NCBI GenBank assembly: GCA_030015575.1 | Contig: CM057340.1 | Span: 754,423,632-754,487,631, forward strand | Length of the DNA stretch: 64,000 nucleotides | Source: Agapanthus africanus | Taxonomy: Eukaryota > Streptophyta > Magnoliopsida > Asparagales > Amaryllidaceae | Reading direction: 5' to 3' | Part shown: positions 58,260-64,000 of the stretch, in pieces | Position numbering within the stretch: the stretch's first letter is position 1 | Layout: each line of letters starts with the position of its first letter | The notes under the pieces: model-generated | Seen by the model: only the letters and a program-made list of their open reading frames with translations | Told to the model about the DNA's origin: nothing | Database searches by the model: none | Translations under genes and position numbers: made by a program

Positions 58260-59512
58260 AGTACAGTCATCGTTGATCGAGGATATTGAAGCAGTGCAAT
58301 TGCAGGACCCAAGATTGCAGAAGTTTCGAAAACAGGTTGAAGTTGGACTTCGAACGGGCTTGGTGATTCATGAAGATGGTTTGTTGTGATAGTGGTTTGT
58401 GTGTGCCAATGGAGGTATTCGCGAAGAAGTTATGAAGGAGGCGCACAGTTACACGTATCTCGTATATCCGGGATGCACGAAGATGTACCGAGATATGCGA
58501 CAGCATTTTGGTAGGAAGGCATGAAACAGGAGATTGCCTGTTTGTGGCAAAGTGCTTGGTGTGTCAGCAAGTTAAGGTTGAGCATCGAAGGATTACCGGT
58601 TTATTGCAACCACTTCCGATTTCTCAGTAGAAGTGAGAACACATAACCATGGATTAGTGAAGGCTTTACCGCGGAGTCCAAAGGGCAATAGTGCAGTTGG
58701 GTGATTGATGATTGTTGGTTAATCAACAGAAGCGTTAGTAGAGCGGTCCAAACAGGAGATTGTAAGATTGCATAAAGTACCGGTGAGCATCGTGTCCGAC
58801 CGGGACACTCGTTTCTTATCACACGTTTAGTGGAACTTACAGGAAGGTTTGGGAATTAGTTTGAAGTTTTGTACAGCTTAATATCCCCAGACAGGTGGCT
58901 TTTCGGAGAGAACAATCCAGACTCTTGAAGACATGTTGAGAGCTTGCATGTTAGATTTCAAGGGTTCATGGGAGGATCATCTACTTTTGGTGGAGTTTTC
59001 TTACAACAACAGTTTCTAGGCGACTATTCAGATGGCTCCGTTCGAAGAATTATACGGTCTCAAGTGTCGTTCACCTGTTTGTTGGGACGTTGTCGGTGAA
59101 CGAAGAGTGTTGGGACCGGATTTGGTTGTGCAGACAGTTAAGAAGTTTAATAGATTTTGGAATCATATTAAAGCAGCACAAGACCGACAAAAGAGTTGGA
59201 CTGATAAGTGAGAAGACCTCTAGCGTTCGCCGTTGGTAATGTGGTGTTCTTGAAGGTGTTACCGACTAGCGGGGTAATCCGTTACGGAAGTCGAGAAAAG
59301 TTTAGTCCTCGATTCGTTGGACCTTTTAAGATTTTGAAACATATTGGAGAAGTGGCGTATCGTTGGTGTTACCGCAATCTTTGGAGAATGTTCATGACGT
59401 GTTTCTTATATCTCAACTCCGTAGGTATGCTCGAGATGAAATACATGTATTGGATCTTTCGGAGCAGACTGTACGAGAAGATTTAACCCTTGAGGAGCGA
59501 CCGATGTAAATT
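58260..59512 (+). pseudogene. Element 3 integrase, broken
   Basis: A zinc-binding region (YPGCTKMYRDM then CLVCQQVK-like text) lies at about 58440-58580. Core landmarks are ITMD (58635 region), IVSDRDTRF (58790 region) and [19 protein letters not shown] (58910 region), so the D, D and E positions are visible although separated by stops. The GPY/F-type tail (FLKVLPTSGV, KFSPRFVGPFKIL) lies at 59208-59400. There are many stops and shifts. Confidence 0.85.
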
Positions 59513-59695
59513 GTGGATCGAAGTGAAGAGGTTCTTATGAACAAATTTATCCCTCTCGTGCTTGTTTCTTGGAGTAATCGCTTGCATGGAGAACCAACTT
59601 GGGAACGAGAAGATGAAATCCGGCAGAAATTTCCATATCTATTCTTGAGATTTCTTGTTGTTTATCCTATCTTGTTCTTGGAATTTCGAGGATGA
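59513..59695 (+). pseudogene. Element 3 integrase C-terminal chromodomain-like end
   Basis: The text includes IPLVLVSWSN, EPTWEREDEIRQKFPYLF, matching the W-x-E block at the end of chromovirus chromodomains. Chromodomains steer integration towards modified histones. The domain looks shortened and cannot be judged as functional. Confidence 0.65.
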
Positions 59696-59718
59696 AATTC
59701 TTTTGAAGTTGGGTATAA
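59696..59718 (+). other. Degenerate polypurine tract of element 3
   Basis: The LTR is preceded by TTTTGAAGTTGGGTATAA. Chromoviruses usually have a longer G run here, so this tract is weak or mutated. Confidence 0.5.
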
Positions 59719-62700
59719 TGTAACACCCGAGTTCATTTATACCAATTCCAGTTTCAGTATTTACTTATCCATGGTCTATTCTTGATTTATCGTGTTTGGG
59801 TCAAATGGTAGTTACTTGGTACATTGCATTCGACCCGACCCGCTTGCTTGAACCTGTTTGACTCTTAATTATAAATTATCTTGACTGGTTGCACGAATTA
59901 GTACACCTCATGATTTAGTTTATACTGATATTTTAGTTAGTATCGCATCTTTTGCATATAATAATTTAAATCACGTAAAATAAATTAAAATTGCATTTCA
60001 TGGACTGCATGGTACCCCTAACCCTGGGGTAGCGTCCTTGCATCGTGTTCTTGTCCCGTTCAGTGAAACGGGCGTGTTTGGACGGCTACGCGCACTTACG
60101 TGCATCCGTTCTTGGGGGTATACTTTTTTATTACAGAATCCCTCATTTCAATTTTTGGAACTTGCTGATAATTTTCATATTTCAAATCCAAGATTTTGGA
60201 CCCGACCCGGGCGCATTTCTGAATTATTTTGTATCCCACCAAATTCTAGTGTTTTCAATTTCTTTTAATTTGTTAGTGAATATTCTTTGCTAAACTTATA
60301 TCACAGTTCACCAGAAAAATATTTTTTAACCATAAAAATCCTTTTAAAACTTTTCTCCCAACCAATCGCAATCTCCTCTTTACTCCCCGGGCCCCACCAC
60401 CGAATCTCCCCTTCTCTTATATTTTTTCTTAACCAATCAGAAAGCCTTTTCTTCAATCACCGGGCCCCACACTCTCTCTTTCTTTTCTCTTTTTCTTTCT
60501 CTCTCTCACTGCGATCTCTCTCCCATTCTCTCTCCTTCGCATACGTCCAACTTTCTCTCTCCTCTCGCGATCTCTCCCTCTCTCCTCTCGCGGTGAGCGG
60601 AGTCGCATCACCTCCCGCGCGACTACCGTCACCTCCCTCTCTCGTTCTCGCCTCCTTCTTCTTCTCTTTTGTAAACCCAGCGCCCACGAGTGTAACCCTA
60701 GCCTCGCCGCCGTCGCTCGCCCCTCGCCGCTACCATATCAATCTCCCCTCGACCTCATTTCCACTGCAGGTGCCTCGTCTTCACATCGTCAACTCCTCCT
60801 TCCTCGGCTAACACCAAGGACCCTCCCTCCGTTCATCCTCCATCTCTTCGACCTCGCCACGAGAACCCCGGCAATCCCCCGCACTCCTCAAACCCTAACT
60901 CCCTCGTCTCCTCATCGCCGATCGTGCCTTGCCATCTCCTCCTCCTCTCCATATTCTTCTTCTCCTTCTTCCTCCGAGGCATCTCTCCCATGTTCACACC
61001 ACGAGCACCCTTCAACCCAACTGCCTTGAGCGCCGCCGGCGATCCCTAAGATCTCGCCGTCACCATTCTCCTCTCCTCCTCTCCCACTTCTCTGCACCTC
61101 TCCTTCTATCACCTACCCCCCTGCATACCCGAGCATCATCACCCTATCCTCACCCTAACTTATCTAAACTAAACCCTAGATCGCCGGAGTTCTTCCGATC
61201 ATCGCCGCCACTGCTAACACTCCACTCTGCAACCCAGTAAGTCATCGTGCACACCTTCCTCCTCTACTCTTTCTTCTTGCATTCCTTTTCTTTTTAATTT
61301 AGATCTTGTTCTTGTATTCGCTGTTTTGACAAGATCACCGGATTTGGCCACGACGTCGATGACCCCAACGACCCAGCAAGGACCCCTGACCCGTGTGTTT
61401 CCACTGTTCGTCGTTTGGAACCATTCCGTGTACCGTGCGCGCGTCGCGACTTTTCCCGCCGACGCGAGACGTTCCGTTTTCCGTGTCGCGATCCGTCGAG
61501 GAAAGTTAATCTTGCTGCATGCTATTTGAATTACTATATATACTATTTACTGTTTTACATATCTCTTGATTGCACGTTAAACTTGCAACTTACATTTTGT
61601 GCTATAATTTTCCTTGTAACAGTTGGCGTTCCGTTATATCATTTAGTTTCATCGCATGAAACATACCATGTTGCATTTAGTTCTACTATACATAATAACC
61701 ACAATCATAATTAAATCACATAATAATTATTGTATAGTCCACAGTACCCTTTTATGTTTTATACCCTGTTGGACGCCCATGTGTTTTTTTAACCGGTTTT
61801 AGTTTTAATTGCATCTTTGAACCTATTATACAGGTTAGTGCATCTCTAGATTACGTAGTGCATGTTAATATGATTCTAACATCCATATTCGTATACTGTA
61901 GATAAGTAATGATGACCGTGCATCGATATAATGTAATATGTACCTATTTGCCTACCATATTACCTGATCTAGTTTATTGTTTTGATAGTATCCATGCTGG
62001 TTCATTTATAATCTTGTTTATGTTAGTTTGATTATGAGCACCCACATGACATCTTGTGCTCCTTGACATGACCCGATGCACTGCCTACTTGATATGACAT
62101 GGTACCGTACACTCCTGACATGACATGACACCTTTATACATTACCTGGCTTTACCTGATGTACCATGGCTTGACCCGTTACCTGATCTTGTGTCTAATTC
62201 CAACAAACCTGACATGTAGTCCTCACGGACCGTTCCTGTTGTCTATCCAGACAAACCTGCTCTTACCTGATCCTGTGTTGGCATTAGTTCTTGATTACTG
62301 AATACCTGACTTGAACACTTATAACTTGGGGGTATGGGGAAATCAATGATGAAATCCTGACTTGTAACTCGACAGTTGCTCGCTTATACTGATCAGTTTT
62401 AGAGGCTAGGCCCGCCTCGTGACGATGTTGCTGACATCGTTGGTCTGTACTCCTTTCCTGTTAGTGCCTAGCGGCACGTCTCGGTTTCAGCCCGAGAGTC
62501 TGTAGACCATGGTCCCGGGCATACACGGGATACTATTGAGTTATATCGATAATTCATCAAATTGATTTCAAAGACTTTAGAATAGATAACCCAATAGAAC
62601 AGTTTAGTTTACTCACTGCACATTACCCTTCACTGCCCTGATTTACATTACTGTCACACCTGCTTTTCATTCATGATTATATTTGCATTGCCTGTTACCC

Positions 62701-63069
62701 TGTTTGTATTTTATTACTTGATGACATGACGCGCTGACGTCTGGGTTTTGCATGGCCCAGATCCTCTACCTTTGTTGCAGACTGATCAGGAGTACTGCCG
62801 CTGTTAGACCGAGTGGTGAAGTGCCTGTCGGTATGTAGTCATACTTTCCAGGTTTCATTATTGTACCTTTTGGCTTCCGCACATTATTTTTTTTTCTTGA
62901 CTCTTTTACTCTGGCTTATGGACATGTACTAGATAGTTGGTTTACTTTCCTGTTCTTGATATCTCTACAGCCGTAATATGACTGTTGAGGGATTTTTCCT
63001 ATCCACAGGTAGCATGGTTGGCTATGTCATGTGCCCATCTTAGCGTACTCTGGGAAGCGGGGCGTGACA
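59719..63069 (+). repeat. Element 3 3' LTR (3351 bp)
   Basis: A direct repeat of 52693-56062. It is shorter chiefly in the CT-rich tract at about 60560, where a TCTCTCTATCTCTC segment present in the 5' copy is missing. Most base differences seen by eye are transitions. Confidence 0.93.
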
Positions 63070-63074
63070 CCTTG
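63070..63074. repeat. Target site duplication of element 3, right copy
   Basis: CCTTG after GGGGCGTGACA, matching 52688-52692. Confidence 0.95.
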
Positions 63075-63500
63075 CCTCAGCACAGCGTGGAAGACGGAGC
63101 GACAACACTCCACGTATATGCGGCGCAGGAAGGCGACCAAGATTGGAGGAAGCCCCTCGTGGAATTCCTGAAGGACGGTACGCCCCTAGAAGATCGGGGA
63201 GCCGCCCGCCGTCTCCGGGCCAAAGCCCGTCACTTCATCTGGAGCAATTGGAACCTCTACAAGAAATCCTTCACTCAGCCCCTGCTCCGGTGCATCGACC
63301 CCCACAAAGCTGACTACGTCCTCCGTGAAATCCACGAGGGGGTTGGTGGTGCATACCAAGGGGCCCGAACCTTGATCCAAAAGGCGTTGCTCCAGGGGTA
63401 CTACTGGCCCACTGTTCACGAGGATGCCCAGAAGCTAGTCAGAAGATGCAAGAGTTGCCAGCTCCACGCAGCCTCCCTCGCCTCCCCGCTACCGAGCTGA
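63075..63500 (+). pseudogene. Element 4 pol resumed: integrase N-terminal part
   Basis: Reading resumes in the RNase H frame when element 3 and one CCTTG are removed. A linker leads to LREIHEGVGGAYQGART, the integrase zinc-binding region, and RRCKSCQ supplies the two Cys. The second His of the usual H-H-C-C set appears replaced by Tyr in GGAYQG. Near 63480-63495 the frame shifts. Confidence 0.85.
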
Positions 63501-64000
63501 CCGCCCTAACATCCCCATGGCCGTTCGCCCAGTGAGGATTGGACATGATCGGCCAGTTCCCTACCGGTACGGGCGGGCACAAATATGTCCTCGTCGCGGT
63601 AGACCACTTCACCAAGTGGATCGAGGCCATCCCCATCAGGAAACCGGATGCCGCCACGACCATCAGGTTCCTGCAAAACAATCTGATACTCCAGTTCGAC
63701 ATCTCGAGGTGTATCATCACCGACCACGGGACAAACTTCGAGAACGAGAAAGCGAAGGACTTCTGCAAAGAATACCATATCCTCATGAAGTTCGCAGCGG
63801 TCGCGCATCCCCAATGCAACGGGCAGGCCGAAGTCACTAACTGAGACGTCTTCCGAGGTCTCCGGACCAGCCTAGAAGGGCAACAAGGCAGTTGGGTCGA
63901 AGAACTGCCCCGGGTCTTATGGGCCCTGCGCACGTCAAAGAAGACCCCCACAAGGAAAACCCCTTTCAGCCTCTACTACGGGACCGAGGCAATGGTCCCA
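63501..64000 (+). pseudogene. Element 4 integrase core, partial at the window end
   Basis: VAVDHFTKWIEA (first Asp), IITDHGTNFENE (second Asp) and HPQCNGQAEVTN (Glu) give the D,D-35-E triad that joins element DNA to host DNA. TGA at 63533-63535, where most relatives have Trp, and TGA at 63842-63844 break the frame. The text continues after the latter with WVEELPRVLWALRT to the window edge. Confidence 0.87.

Larger units (their letters stand above)
52693..63069 (+). mobile_element. Element 3: gag-less chromovirus-like gypsy element inserted in element 4 pol (10.4 kb)
   Basis: LTRs at 52693-56062 and 59719-63069 both start TGTAACACCC and end GGGGCGTGACA. Perfect 5-bp duplication CCTTG. The internal region is only 3.66 kb and contains the end of protease, RT, RNase H and integrase of the Tekay/Del-like chromovirus kind, all heavily frameshifted, with no gag. 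In the first 420 bases the LTRs differ at about 11 sites by eye, so the insertion looks younger than the decay of pol. Confidence 0.92.
48880..64000 (+). mobile_element. Element 4: Tat-lineage Ty3/gypsy element, split by element 3 and cut by the window end
   Basis: LTR, primer site, gag remnant, protease, reverse transcriptase, two RNase H domains, then (after the 52693-63069 insertion) integrase up to the window end. The second, archaeal-type RNase H is a hallmark of the Tat lineage. The sequence is GC-rich compared with its surroundings. Several frameshifts and stops show that it is inactive. The 3' LTR is not in the window. Confidence 0.88.

Overview
This window is nuclear DNA from a flowering plant, built mostly from nested and partly decayed LTR retrotransposons, with one apparently intact host gene. 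The evidence for a plant is Ty3/gypsy and Ty1/copia coding remnants of plant type, initiator-Met tRNA primer sites, a plant mobile domain gene inside a retroelement, hAT remnants and a five-exon nuclear gene with GT-AG introns. No rRNA or tRNA gene, CRISPR array or bacterial-style operon was seen. The species cannot be named from this sequence.

Layout. 1-1155: decayed DNA with a copia pol scrap. 1156-17387: complete element 1, with 3.8-kb LTRs and 5-bp target duplication CAGTG; it keeps a gag-like reading frame but has no pol. 17393-27587: older DNA with two perfectly flanked solo LTRs (A 18002-20161, B 20633-22802) and one primer-site-bearing LTR (C, from 25560), all one family on the minus strand. 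27588-39180: element 2, a 5'-truncated relative of element 1. It keeps the integrase tail, a long repeat-rich region, an antisense plant mobile domain pseudogene and the 3' LTR. 39181-40973: two LTR fragments. 41109-42800: hAT transposase remnant. 43846-45325: intact five-exon short-chain dehydrogenase-like host gene on the minus strand. 48434-48761: small hAT-like MITE. 48880 to the window end: element 4, a Tat-lineage gypsy element with dual RNase H. It is split by element 3 (52693-63069, target duplication CCTTG), a chromovirus-like element without gag and with a badly broken pol.

How the parts relate. Elements 1 and 2 share LTR ends (TGTTC...GGAACA), the GGGGGCATT polypurine tract and the 3' internal repeats. 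Element 1 probably needed enzymes supplied in trans. The six early stops in the element 2 antisense gene, and most of those in element 4 pol, fit C-to-T decay of methylated DNA.

The most unusual signal is that the element 1/2 family is saturated with short inverted repeats whose arms vary together while the loops or bulges stay constant. There are paired G-boxes, arm-TTTAA-arm palindromes, GGAC-N6-GTCC units, six sets of five hairpins with an ATCCTCACGA-like loop, eight copies of a two-stem motif with a constant TACAATCCAC bulge, and a hairpin directly beside the polypurine tract that keeps its shape but not its sequence between the two elements. I know of no description of this combination. 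It was read by eye and has not been tested by folding or covariation software.
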